Positions 35,697 through 43,540 of a stretch of DNA of 64,000 bases are shown here, piece by piece. This DNA comes from Streptomyces violaceoruber (GTDB lineage Bacteria; Actinomycetota; Actinomycetes; Streptomycetales; Streptomycetaceae). The translations under genes and the position numbers were made by a program. How positions within the stretch are numbered: position 1 is the first letter of the stretch; each line of letters starts with the position of its first letter. Where the stretch lies: positions 44,536 to 108,535 of the forward strand of contig JODI01000026.1 of assembly GCA_000720805.1 (NCBI GenBank). Reading direction: 5' to 3'. The notes below the pieces were generated by a model. It was not told the origin of the DNA. It ran no database searches and was given only the letters and a program-made list of their open reading frames with translations.

Positions 35697-35720
35697 GTTG
35701 CTAAGCACTTAACAAGCAAC
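35697..35720. promoter_or_regulatory. Dyad GTTGCT-N12-AGCAAC
   Basis: Perfect 6-bp arms (35697-35702, 35715-35720) enclosing TAAG-CA-CTTA, in an AT-rich divergent spacer with TTACTAGCTTGAATTAG. Likely TetR operator and promoter. Confidence 0.55.
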
Positions 35721-35834
35721 TTCGAAGAGAGCTTCGCAGCTTCGAGCCGCACGGCTCGACGGGGCCCTCGGGGACTGATGCGTCTGAGACCGGCCCCCTC
35801 GGTCGTCGGATCGGTGAAGAGAAGGAGTTTCGGC

Positions 35835-36962
35835 ATGACTGCCACAGAGAAGGGCGCGGACTCGGTAGGCCGGGTCGACCGAGTCGTCACCAAGGAGCGT
35901 CTGCTCGGCACCGAGTCCCGATGGCGGCGGTTCGGCCAGCCGACACCGGCAGGTGGTTCGCTCAAGGAGGACGGGACACCGGACTACGGCGTCTTCGGAC
36001 CGGGCAGCATCGCGTGGGACGTGCTGCTCCACCCGGCCACGATCTTCTTCCAGAGCCCGGCGCAGTTCGTGCTCCAGCTGACGTACAAGCCGGTCCTGGC
36101 GGGCGTACGCGACTGGGATCCGATCTCCCGAAAAGCCCGCAAGGGCGAGCTCACCATCTTCGACAATTTCGACCGCCAGCAGCGCAACTCCGGCATCCAC
36201 ACCCCCATGTGGCTCGGCGACACCGCCACTGCCCGCCGGGTCGCCAAGCATCTGCGCAACATCCACACCAAGGTGGCCGGCGACGTCATCGACATCGCCC
36301 ATCCCGAGCTCGGCGGCTACGACGCCAACGGCCCGCGCGACGCGATGTGGGCAGCGCTCACGGAGATGCACACCATGCTCTGGGTCTACGAGAACCTTGC
36401 CTTCCGAGACGGCAAGCCGCCGCACCGCCTCGCACCGGCGCAGCGTGACCAGTACATTGCCGAGGTCGCCGAGTACTGCCGCCTCTTCGACTCGCCCGAG
36501 GGAGAGATCCCCACGACAATGGCCGAGCTGAAGGCGCTGTACGAGAAGTACGACGAACTGTTCAAGCCCAGCTGGACCATGGACGTCATCCCCGCGACCG
36601 GGCAGAGCTTCCACAAGGTCACGACGGAGTCGATCAAGAAGAACTTCCACGTCTCCCAGCTGCGGATTCACGCTCAGCTCCTGCTGAGCCAGAAGCTGTT
36701 CCAATATCCGATCATGGGTGCCGTCTCCGGGAAGACCCGGCGAAACATGGGCGTCGGGCCGCTGAAGAGCAAGATGGCGGTCGCATCGACGAAGGCCATG
36801 CTGCCGCTGATCTGGTTGGCACAGCAACCGGCGGCCGAACAGCGCATGATGCGGATCATGTGGGGTCCCGACGCGGTCAAGCTGATCGAGTCGGCGCGCG
36901 ACCTGCACCGTCAGGCCAAGGCAGGCCTGCTCGCGGACGCACCGCACAAGGCAACGGCGTAG
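35835..36962 (+). CDS. MpaB-family oxygenase (DUF2236, latex-clearing-like)
   Basis: A 375-residue protein of the MpaB/DUF2236 haem-oxygenase group: GPGSIAWDVLLHPATIFFQS, THMWLGD-like HTPMWLGDTATARRVAKHLR with the expected His/Arg residues, and MWAALTEMHTMLWVYENL. Members include the latex-clearing protein Lcp (rubber oxygenase) and fungal MpaB; no Tat signal is visible, so it is probably intracellular and closer to MpaB-like enzymes. ATG 35835 has AAGGAG 9 nt upstream. A 10-bp hairpin follows. Confidence 0.82.
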   Translation: MTATEKGADSVGRVDRVVTKERLLGTESRWRRFGQPTPAGGSLKEDGTPDYGVFGPGSIAWDVLLHPATIFFQSPAQFVLQLTYKPVLAGVRDWDPISRKARKGELTIFDNFDRQQRNSGIHTPMWLGDTATARRVAKHLRNIHTKVAGDVIDIAHPELGGYDANGPRDAMWAALTEMHTMLWVYENLAFRDGKPPHRLAPAQRDQYIAEVAEYCRLFDSPEGEIPTTMAELKALYEKYDELFKPSWTMDVIPATGQSFHKVTTESIKKNFHVSQLRIHAQLLLSQKLFQYPIMGAVSGKTRRNMGVGPLKSKMAVASTKAMLPLIWLAQQPAAEQRMMRIMWGPDAVKLIESARDLHRQAKAGLLADAPHKATA

Positions 36963-36968
36963 GCCCTG

Positions 36969-36998
36969 GCTCCCGCTCACCCTGGGGCGAGCGGGAGC
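36969..36998 (+). terminator. 10-bp hairpin after oxygenase gene
   Basis: GCTCCCGCTC (36969-36978) and GAGCGGGAGC (36989-36998) are exact complements with a 10-nt loop, seven bases after the stop codon. Confidence 0.75.
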
Positions 36999-37297
36999 TC
37001 CGCACGTTGTCGAGCGACCCGGCAGTGCCAGGTGCGGCCCGTGGGGACTTGGCTTCAGCGCCCTCGACAGCGCGGCGGTCCGGCTCTCCGGCAGGCCTGG
37101 TCGCTGATCCGAAATCCCTCGTCCGTTCTGGTCACAAGGACGCGTCAGCTGGGCCAGTACATCGGTCGGGGTGAGAATGCCGATCAAGGGGAGGAGGACG
37201 GTGCCGAACGGCTCCTCCATCTCCTGGTCGCCGACACCATGCCGAAGTTCTCCGTGCCGGGGAGAATGAACCGCTTGCGTGGCACTTTCACCTTGAG
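36999..37297. other. Gap before CRISPR, weak CBS-like fragment
   Basis: No gene supported. On the minus strand 37100-37220 reads MEEPFGTVLLPLIGILTPTD then VLAQLTRP, reminiscent of a CBS-domain end (GILTPTDVL), perhaps a remnant. No cas leader features are evident. Confidence 0.25.
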
Positions 37298-37448
37298 GGG
37301 ACCATCCCCGCAGGCCCGGGGATCAGCCGGACTGGCAACGCCCCATCGAGCAGTCGACGGGACCATCCCCGCAGGCGCGGGGAGCAGGTCCGCATCCGGT
37401 CCTGGTCCGGGTAGATGCGGGGGCCATCCGCGCAGGCGCGGGGAGCAG
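37298..37448. CRISPR. Minimal type I-E-like CRISPR: three 29-bp repeats, two 32-bp spacers
   Basis: Repeats at 37298-37326, 37359-37387 and 37420-37448; spacers 37327-37358 and 37388-37419, each exactly 32 bp. The repeat starts GGGACCATCCCCGC and ends GCGGGGAGCAG, with stem CCCCGC/GCGGGG, like Streptomyces type I-E repeats. The outer repeats differ from the middle one by two bases each. No cas gene lies in the window, so it is an orphan or decayed array. Confidence 0.85.
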
Positions 37449-37572
37449 GGCGGCATCGCGGGCGACGGTTTCGGCGAAGGTGCCGGCCCCTGGGTGATGG
37501 AAGAGCTGACGGCCTCGCGTGTGCCCCAAGTCGGCTCGGACAGGACCGGGACGACAGGCGTATCCGCCTCAG

Positions 37573-38190
37573 TCACTGCTGATCCTGCGGTCCCACGGCG
37601 GCCATCGCCTTGTCGACGGCCGCCGCGAAGGTGCCACTGGAGCCGCTCTCCAGCCACGCCTGCTGTGCGGCGACGAGGCAGCCGAACGCGGCCGCGGTGA
37701 TCGCTCGCAGGGTCGGGTCCTCGGGCGGGCAGGGGGTTCCGGCCGCTTCGGCGCGTTCGCTCAGCGCGGCGACCACCACCTCCTGCATCTGCTGCTGCTT
37801 CTCCAGATAGCTGCCGAGCAGGTTCGGTGTATTGAAGATGACCCGCTGGATCGGTGCGGCGACGGAGTCCTTGTCGAGGTTGTCGACGTGCGGCACCAAC
37901 ACATCGAAGATCGCGCGCAGCGACTGCCAGACGGGCTCACCGGCTGGGCGGGCACGCAGCCCCTGGAGCATTTCCTCGGCCAGGTAGTCGACCTTGCCGA
38001 CCACCAGGTCCTCCTTGGTGGGGAAGTACCGGAACACGCTTCGCTTCGACATTCCCACCGCCTCGGCGATGTCGTCGATCGTCGTCGCCTCGTAGCCGCG
38101 CTCGATGAACAGCGCGTTGGCGGCCTCCGTGATCTCGTGCCGTACCGCCTGTCGCGTGCGCTCCCTCAGTCCGGACTTCGTCTTCTCCAT
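37573..38190 (-). CDS. TetR-family regulator
   Basis: A 205-residue regulator: TTIDDIAEAVGMSKRSVFRYFPTKEDLVVGK is a strong TetR helix-turn-helix; the C-terminal part (AAAFGCLVAAQQAWLESGSS) is the MftR-like acyl-binding type. Three alternative starts (38196 GTG, 38193 and 38190 ATG); 38190 sits best behind GAGG. Divergent from the SDR cluster with the dyad GATGACA-N4-TGTCATC between. Confidence 0.88.
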   Translation of the reverse strand: MEKTKSGLRERTRQAVRHEITEAANALFIERGYEATTIDDIAEAVGMSKRSVFRYFPTKEDLVVGKVDYLAEEMLQGLRARPAGEPVWQSLRAIFDVLVPHVDNLDKDSVAAPIQRVIFNTPNLLGSYLEKQQQMQEVVVAALSERAEAAGTPCPPEDPTLRAITAAAFGCLVAAQQAWLESGSSGTFAAAVDKAMAAVGPQDQQ

Positions 38191-38221
38191 CATCACCTCA
38201 GCGTATCACTCGTAGCCAGAG

Positions 38222-38248
38222 TTGACACTCGATGACATGTTTGTCATC
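38222..38248 (+). promoter_or_regulatory. -35 box with overlapping TetR-type operator
   Basis: TTGACA (38222-38227) followed by GATGACA (38231-38237) and TGTCATC (38242-38248), a perfect 7-4-7 inverted repeat where the promoter spacer should be. A classic repressor-over-promoter layout for the SDR genes. Confidence 0.6.
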
Positions 38249-38299
38249 GTGTGATGGCGCCGGTGATCGCCCCGACCACGACGAAAGGACTCGATAGAC

Positions 38300-39118
38300 A
38301 TGAGCAGGACGTGGTTCATCGCGGGCGCCGGACGCGGCTTCGGCAAGGAGTTCGCGAAGGCGGCCCTGGGGTGCGGTGACCGGGTCGTGGCGATGGCGCG
38401 GAACACCGAGACGCTGGCCGACCTCGTCGAGAAGTACGGCGACGCCGTACTGACGCTGGCCCTGGACGTGACCGACCGCGAGGCGGTGTTCGCCGCCGTC
38501 GCCTCGGCGAAGGAGCAGTTCGGCGGGCTCGACGTCGTCGTCAACAATGCCGGTTACGGCCTGTTCGGCGCCGTCAAGGAAGTCAGTGCCGAGCAGCTCC
38601 GCCAGCAGCTGGAGGTCAACGTCCTCGGGCCGTTCCACGTGACCCCGGCGGTGCTGCCCGTCCTGCGCGAGCAGGGCCGCGGGCACATCATCCAGATCTC
38701 CTCGATCGGCGGGGTGGCTGCCTTCCCGCTGCTGGGCGCCTACCACGCCTCCAAGTGGGGACTGGAGGCGTTCAGCGAGTCACTCGCCCAGGAGGTCGCC
38801 GGTTTCGGCGTCAAGGTGACCCTCGTCGAGCCCGGCTCCTACGGCACGGACTGGGGCGGCGCGAGCGCCGTCTGGGCCGAGGGCAAGCCGGCGTATCAGC
38901 CGGTGCGGGAGGCCATGGTCGCGGCCGCCGCGGACATGCCGCAGTACGACCCCGCCCACGTGGGCGCCGCGATCCTTGCGGTCGCGGACGCCGCCGAGCC
39001 GCCGCTGCGGGTCTTCTTCGGCAGTGCGCCCCTCGCGATCTCCGAGCAGGTCTACGCCTCGCGCCTTCAGACGTGGAGCGACAACGCGGCCATCTCCGCT
39101 CTGGCCGAGGGCCACTGA
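38300..39118 (+). CDS. SDR-family oxidoreductase
   Basis: A 272-residue short-chain dehydrogenase: TGxxxGxG-type FIAGAGRGFGKEFAKAAL, VVNNAGYGLFG, ISSIGG (catalytic Ser) and YHASKWGLEAFSESLA (YxxxK). Atypical first motif (AGAGRGFG) is common in this SDR subgroup. ATG 38300. First of three consecutive SDR genes under the divergent TetR; substrate unknown. Confidence 0.88.
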   Translation: MSRTWFIAGAGRGFGKEFAKAALGCGDRVVAMARNTETLADLVEKYGDAVLTLALDVTDREAVFAAVASAKEQFGGLDVVVNNAGYGLFGAVKEVSAEQLRQQLEVNVLGPFHVTPAVLPVLREQGRGHIIQISSIGGVAAFPLLGAYHASKWGLEAFSESLAQEVAGFGVKVTLVEPGSYGTDWGGASAVWAEGKPAYQPVREAMVAAAADMPQYDPAHVGAAILAVADAAEPPLRVFFGSAPLAISEQVYASRLQTWSDNAAISALAEGH

Positions 39119-39201
39119 TCCCAGCCTCAGAACCCCACGGCACCTGCCGAAAGTACTCAAGACGCCAAGACACCAAGAACAAGCGAAAGTCAGGCAACGA
39201 C

Positions 39202-40038
39202 ATGTCCAGCAACACCAAGGTCGCACTCGTCACCGGCGCCTCCTCCGGCATCGGCGCCGACACCGCGCTCCGCCTGCGGGAAGCGGGTTACACCGTCTAC
39301 GGCGCCGCACGGCGTATCGAGCGGATGACCGCACTGCGCGACGCGGGCGTGCGCATCCTCAGCCTCGACGTCACCGACGAGGACTCCATCCGCAAGGCGA
39401 TCGACAGCATCATCTACGAGTCGGGCCGCATCGACGTCCTGGTCAACAACGCCGGCTACGGCTCCTACGGGTCCCTCGAAGACGTCCCCCTGGCCGAAGC
39501 CCGCGCCCAGATCGAGGTCAACGTCTTCGGCCTGGCCCACCTGACCCAGCTCGTGCTGCCCCACATGCGGGCCCAGCGCAGCGGCACGATCATCAACATC
39601 AGCTCCATGGGCGGCAAGCTGGTCACGCCGCTGGGCGGCTGGTACCACGCCAGCAAGTACGCCGTCGAGGCGCTCAGCGACGCCCTGCGCATGGAGACCA
39701 AGCAGTTCGGGATCAACGTCGTGGTCGTCGAGCCCGGCTCGATCCGCACCGAATGGGGTGCCATCGCCGCCGAGACGCTCAAGGAGACCTCCAGCAAGGG
39801 CGCGTACTCCAACCTGGCCGAAGGCGTCGCCATGACCCTCGCCGCCAGCTCGCAGCCCGACGCGAAGATGACTTCCGCTCCGTCGGTCATTGGCAAGACC
39901 ATCGTCAAGGCCGCAGGCGCCCGCCGCCCGCGCACCCGTTACCGGGTCGGCTTCGGCGCCGCCCCCACGATGTTCCTGCGCTGGCTGCTCCCGGACCGCG
40001 CCTTCGACTTCGTCGTCCGCCGCGCCTTCGGCATCTGA
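39202..40038 (+). CDS. SDR-family oxidoreductase
   Basis: A 278-residue classical SDR with VALVTGASSGIGADTALRLR, LVNNAGYGSYG, ISSMGG and YHASKYAVEALSDALR. The extended C-terminus (GFGAAPTMFLRWLLPDRAFD) is typical of the group acting on lipophilic ketones or aldehydes. ATG 39202 after an 83-bp gap from the first SDR. Confidence 0.88.
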   Translation: MSSNTKVALVTGASSGIGADTALRLREAGYTVYGAARRIERMTALRDAGVRILSLDVTDEDSIRKAIDSIIYESGRIDVLVNNAGYGSYGSLEDVPLAEARAQIEVNVFGLAHLTQLVLPHMRAQRSGTIINISSMGGKLVTPLGGWYHASKYAVEALSDALRMETKQFGINVVVVEPGSIRTEWGAIAAETLKETSSKGAYSNLAEGVAMTLAASSQPDAKMTSAPSVIGKTIVKAAGARRPRTRYRVGFGAAPTMFLRWLLPDRAFDFVVRRAFGI

Positions 40039-40098
40039 CCCCCATCTGAACCAACGGAATCCATCTGATCCCGGAGGGGATCTGCGGAGGACACGGCC

Positions 40099-40824
40099 AT
40101 GTCAGCACTGACCAACAGCGTCGATGTCGTCACGGGCGGACGCATCGGTCTCGGGCGCGCCCTCGGGCTCGAGGCCGCCCGCCGGGGCGCCACCGTCGTC
40201 ATCGCCTCCCAGAGCGATGCGAGCAGCACCGTCACCGAGATCCAGGAGACCGGCGCCCGCGCCGAATGGATCCGCACGGACGTCTCCGACTACGCCTCCG
40301 TCGAGGCCCTCGCCGAGCACGTGCGCACGACCTACGGCGGCACGAACGTGCTCGTCAACAACGCCGCGGCCGGCGGCGACCCCGGCCGACTCGACACCAC
40401 CGACCCCGCAGCCGCCCGGCGCCTGTTCGAGGTCAACATCACCGGAGTCTTCAACGGTATCCGCGCCTTCCTTCGCCAACGACCTCAAGGCCCGGACAGC
40501 CGCCGGAGCCCCGGCCCACATCCTGAACGTCGGCTCGGAACACTCCCTGGGCGTACGGCCGCATGTGGCGCCCCTGAGCGCCTACACGGTCAGCAAGTAC
40601 GCCACTACGCCACCCTCGCCTTCACCGACACCGCCCGTCGCGACTTCGCCGGCGCCGGCGCCGTCGTCAACGTGTCGCTGCTCGCCCCGGGCTGGGTCCT
40701 GACGGAGCGCGTCGCCGAGCTCACGGACGCATCGCCTCAAGCCGTCGGCGCGATCCTGCCGTACGCACAGGACTCGGCCGAGGTCGCGGCACAGGGCATC
40801 GACGGCCTCCTGCGCGGCGAGTAG
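40099..40824 (+). pseudogene. SDR oxidoreductase with two compensating frameshifts
   Basis: The reading frame is open for 241 codons, but residues about 125-170 are out of frame. The true middle (FANDLKARTAAGAPAHILNV, then SAYTVSKYA with the YxxxK catalytic pair) is in another frame. A 4-bp duplication (CTTC) near 40470 shifts the frame and an 8-bp tandem duplication (TACGCCAC) near 40605 shifts it back. The predicted protein lacks the catalytic Ser/Tyr/Lys region; the cofactor motif TGGRIGLGRALG is intact. Confidence 0.82.
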
Positions 40825-40825
40825 C

Positions 40826-40909
40826 TGGCGAGCAGCCCCTGCTCCTCGTAGTCACGCACGGACCGGAGACACTGACCCCGGACCGCGATGCCAGCTCCCC
40901 GATACGCGT
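40826..40909 (-). pseudogene. MerR-family regulator N-terminal remnant
   Basis: Minus strand reads TRIGELASRSGVSV then, after a 2-bp insertion, RSVRDYEEQGLLAS, the MerR DNA-binding helix-turn-helix and wing. The start ATG appears as ACG five bases after GGAGGG. Everything after about 28 residues is missing; the sequence runs into the SDR 3' end. Confidence 0.7.
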
Positions 40910-40943
40910 GCAGCCCTCCAGCCCGTGAGCTGCGACACCCGAC

Positions 40944-40974
40944 TTGCCCCTGACATGATGTCAGGTTCTAGCGT
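40944..40974 (+). promoter_or_regulatory. MerR-type promoter with perfect 17-bp palindrome
   Basis: TTGCCC (40944-40949) and TAGCGT (40969-40974) are 19 bp apart, the overlong spacing typical of MerR-activated promoters. The spacer region holds CCTGACATGATGTCAGG (40949-40965), a perfect 8-1-8 palindrome. It faces the oxidoreductase chimera at 41019 and lies upstream of the MerR remnant, the usual MerR divergent layout. Confidence 0.75.
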
Positions 40975-41018
40975 AGCCGTCGCGCAGCCGTCTTCGCGCT
41001 GCGCGGGACAAGAGGCGT

Positions 41019-41460
41019 ATGCGGGCTGTCGTCGCCCACCGCTACGGCGGGCCGGAGACCCTTGAGCTGACGGAGATCGACAAGCCCGAGCCCGGGCCCG
41101 GGTCGATGCTGAGCTGGCAGCAGGCGGCCGGCCTCCCGCTCGTCGGCCTCACCGCGCTGCAGTCACTGTCCCGGGTGGGCGCCGAGGCGGGGGAGACGGT
41201 CCTGGTCCACGCGGCAGCCGGCGGTGTTGGTTCCGTCGCCGTCCAGATCGCGGTGGCCAGGGGCGCCCGGGTCATCGGAACGGCAAGTGAACGCAACCAT
41301 CGCCTCGGCTTCCTCGGCGACCGCATCGGCCTGCGCCCCGCGATGCTCGTCGTCCTCGCCTGCGTCGCCTGCGTCGCCTGCGTCGCCTGCGCCGCATTCC
41401 TGGCCCCGCGGTCGAGACCCGGCCCCGAGGCAGTGTCGAAGCATCCACGCGCGACGCGGC
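41019..41460 (+). pseudogene. Quinone oxidoreductase/MFS chimera
   Basis: ATG 41019 (AGAGG upstream) starts MRAVVAHRYGGPETLELTEI as in zinc-independent MDR enzymes; after 29 residues the catalytic domain is deleted and the cofactor domain follows (LPLVGLTALQSLSRVGAEAG, LVHAAAGGVGSVAVQIAVAR). After ASERNHR it changes to LGFLGDRIGLRPAMLVVLAC, the end of an MFS transporter. At least two deletions joined the pieces in frame. The frame runs on to 42113 but has no further homology. Confidence 0.78.
41356..41391. repeat. Four tandem copies of TCGCCTGCG
   Basis: Perfect 9-bp tandem repeat (four units) within the MFS tail of the chimera, encoding repeated Cys-Val-Ala. Length is a multiple of three, so frame is kept. 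Confidence 0.9.
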
Positions 41461-41576
41461 CGTCGAGCGCCCCGCCACAGCTGACGACGCCGGACCGGCG
41501 TAGGGCGGCCGATCACCTGCGCACCGTCGCCGAGCACGCGTTCGCTCTGCGCCCACCCGAGCTCGCCCCGGCCTGT

Positions 41577-41593
41577 GCGAATATCTATGCAGG
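41577..41593. promoter_or_regulatory. GCGAATATCTATGCAGG element before SorC-type regulator
   Basis: Differs by two bases from GCGAATATCTATTCACG (58385-58401) and resembles GTGCATATCCATTCAGG (47805-47821). About 72 bp upstream of the regulator start: candidate autoregulatory site. Confidence 0.6.
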
Positions 41594-41664
41594 CCTGTTG
41601 AAGCAAGCGCCGACAGGCGTGAGCAACAGCGTGAGAAGACTCAAGACGACAGAAGAGGTGTCCC

Positions 41665-42618
41665 GTGGCGATCGTCGGCGAGGAACTGCGGATGATGACG
41701 CACGTGGCCCGGCTGTACCACCTTCAGGGCATACGTCAGCCGGAGATCGCGGCGCGTCTGGATCTGTCGCAGGCGAAGGTGTCCCGTCTGCTGAAGAAGG
41801 CGCAGGACCGGGGCATCGTCCGGATCACCGTGACGCCGCCCTCCGGTACCCACCCGGACCTGGAGGACGGCCTGCAGGAGCGGTACGGGCTGAAGCTCGC
41901 TCTGGTCGTCGACACCGCTCCGGACAACGAGCGCACGATGCTCGGCGATCTCGGCGCGGCCGCCGCCTACTACCTCCAGACGACGCTGCGCTCCGACGAC
42001 ACCGTGGGCATTTCCTCCTGGAGCGCCAGCCTGCTCGCCACAGTGCAGGCGATGCAGCCGGTCCCCGGGCTGAAGGACGTGCGTATCGTGCAGGCGGTGG
42101 GCGGCATCGGTGACCCCGCCGCGGCGGGCCATGCCTCGCGCATGACCGGCCAACTGGCCCAGCTGGTGAACGGCGAGGCCGTCTATCTCCAGGCGCCCGG
42201 TGTGGCCGGGTCGGCGCAGAGCGCCCAGGCGCTGCGCGCGGACCCGTTCGTCTCGGCGGCTCTGGGCGAGCTGGGCGACCTGAACGTGGCGCTGGTGGGC
42301 ATCGGAGAGATCACCCCGTCCAGCACCCTCGCCCGCAGCGGCAACGCCTTCTCCGACCAGGAGCGCGCCGAGCTGGAGAAGCTGGGCGCGGTGGGTGATG
42401 TGTGCCTGCGGTTCTACGACGCCGAGGGCCGACCGGTCGAGACCGAGCTGGACTCCCGGGTCGTGGGCATCACCGGTGAGCAGCTTGCCGCCGCCCGCCG
42501 CAAGATAGGGGTGGCGGGCGGCAGCCGTAAGCACAGGGCGATCCGGGCGGCCGTGGTGGGCGGCCTGGTAGATGTGCTGGTGACGGATCAGGAGACGGCG
42601 GCTGCCTTGATGGCCTGA
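41665..42618 (+). CDS. SorC/DeoR-family sugar-binding transcriptional regulator
   Basis: A 317-residue SorC-type regulator. N-terminal helix-turn-helix: HLQGIRQPEIAARLDLSQAKVSRLLKKAQ; C-terminal sugar-phosphate-binding domain: DDTVGISSWSASLLATVQAM, VVGITGEQLAAARRKIGVAG and KHRAIRAAVVGGLVDVLVTD. GTG 41665 has GAGG 8 nt upstream. It faces the polyol/transketolase genes and is the likely regulator of both transketolase operons through the shared GAATATCTATTC-like elements. The effector is probably a pathway sugar phosphate. Confidence 0.88.
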   Translation: MAIVGEELRMMTHVARLYHLQGIRQPEIAARLDLSQAKVSRLLKKAQDRGIVRITVTPPSGTHPDLEDGLQERYGLKLALVVDTAPDNERTMLGDLGAAAAYYLQTTLRSDDTVGISSWSASLLATVQAMQPVPGLKDVRIVQAVGGIGDPAAAGHASRMTGQLAQLVNGEAVYLQAPGVAGSAQSAQALRADPFVSAALGELGDLNVALVGIGEITPSSTLARSGNAFSDQERAELEKLGAVGDVCLRFYDAEGRPVETELDSRVVGITGEQLAAARRKIGVAGGSRKHRAIRAAVVGGLVDVLVTDQETAAALMA

Positions 42619-43440
42619 GCCGCGGGCAACGCCCCGGGCGCGGTCTCGGCCGGATCGGCGTCGGCGCGGTACTGCGGGTCGGCCGGGCTCTTGAGGAAAT
42701 GCGTCATGCACGCGGCGGCGACGTACAGGGCGATGAAGATCCACACCAGGCCGTGCACGCCCACGAGCGGAGGGAAGAGGGCGGCCAGTCCGGCGCGCGG
42801 ACTGTAGGCGGCGAAGGCGCTGCCCCGGTCCTCCGGGCGGCGCATGGAGAGCAGCAGAGCGGGCATGGAGGTGAATCCGGACAGCAGGAAGCCCCACAGC
42901 ATGGCGCACGCTGTGGCGACCCGGAAGTGTCCTCGACCGCCATCGGACCATAGTGAGCAGGAGCGTCGCTGCGGCGCAGCCCACGCAGCCGAACCACATC
43001 ACACTGCGCCGCCAGCCGACACGGTCGCCCGGGGCGCCGAAGATCAGCCCGGCTGGCAGGTTCGCCGCGAACATCAGCGTCATCATCCGCAGGTACTGGC
43101 CGAGGCTGAGGCCGATGGTGGTGGTGAAGAAGACCGGCAGGAAGGCGAAGAAGCCGTACCGGCGCGCGGTGTTGATGACGCGGACGACGCCGGCGAGGGC
43201 GACCCTGAGGCTACGCAAGAAGATCTCGATACCGCTGATCATCTGGCGGGTGAAGCTGGTGGCCTCGACAAGGGCCGCTTCCCGGTGGGCTCCTGAAGAC
43301 CGACCACGCACACGATCGCGCCCGCGGCGACCAGGACGAGGGCGACCCACAGGGTGCCGTGCTGGAACGGGGACAGGTAGTTCGACTCGACGCCTTCGCC
43401 GGTCATGACGATGAGCAGGCCGACGTAGCCCCATAGCAGG
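42588..43440 (-). pseudogene. Polyol/sugar MFS permease (CsbX/RbtT-like), deleted and frameshifted
   Basis: Minus strand pieces: LLWGYVGLLIVMTGEGVESN and YLSPF (family start), joined directly to TLWVALVLVAAGAIVCVVGL (mid-protein), then another frame IRSLRVALAGVVRVINTARR-like sequence, YGFFAFLPVFFTTTIGLSLG, FAANLPAGLIFGAPGDRVGW, then a third frame from MLWGFLLSGFTSMPALLLSM to the end. The sequence suits the ribitol/arabitol-type MFS group. An internal deletion and at least two shifts kill it. Its 3' end overlaps the regulator's 3' end. Confidence 0.75.
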
Positions 43441-43505
43441 GGGTGTCCTCGGGAGATCGGGAGGGAGGAAACGCCCCCCAGGGGCTACATGTCGATATGT
43501 TGAGA

Positions 43506-43521
43506 ACGTTCCCTGGAACGT
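43506..43521. promoter_or_regulatory. Perfect dyad ACGTTCC-CT-GGAACGT
   Basis: 7-2-7 inverted repeat between the SDR stop and the permease remnant on the minus strand. Could be a permease operator or an SDR terminator; the CGATATG upstream (43492-43498) is AT-richer. Confidence 0.5.
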
Positions 43522-43540
43522 AAGGGGTGCTGTCAACCGC

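Noticed and set aside
35709..37220. 503-codon minus-strand frame opposite the MpaB-type oxygenase
   Set aside because: Antisense to a clear gene; only the short upstream part resembles anything (a CBS-like end), too weak to call.
37233..37265. Possible fourth CRISPR repeat upstream of the array
   Set aside because: ACCAT and CGGGGAG are present, but the distance between them is six bases too long and the middle does not match.
37184..37657. Minus-strand ORF covering the CRISPR
   Set aside because: Its PRACGDGP-like repeats are the translation of the CRISPR repeats, a well-known false gene.
41461..42113. Continuation of the chimeric oxidoreductase frame into the regulator
   Set aside because: Beyond about 41460 there is no homology and it overlaps the regulator gene in another frame.
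41641..43536. 631-codon minus-strand frame
   Set aside because: Most of it is antisense to the SorC-type regulator; only its upstream part contains true MFS sequence, annotated as the permease pseudogene.
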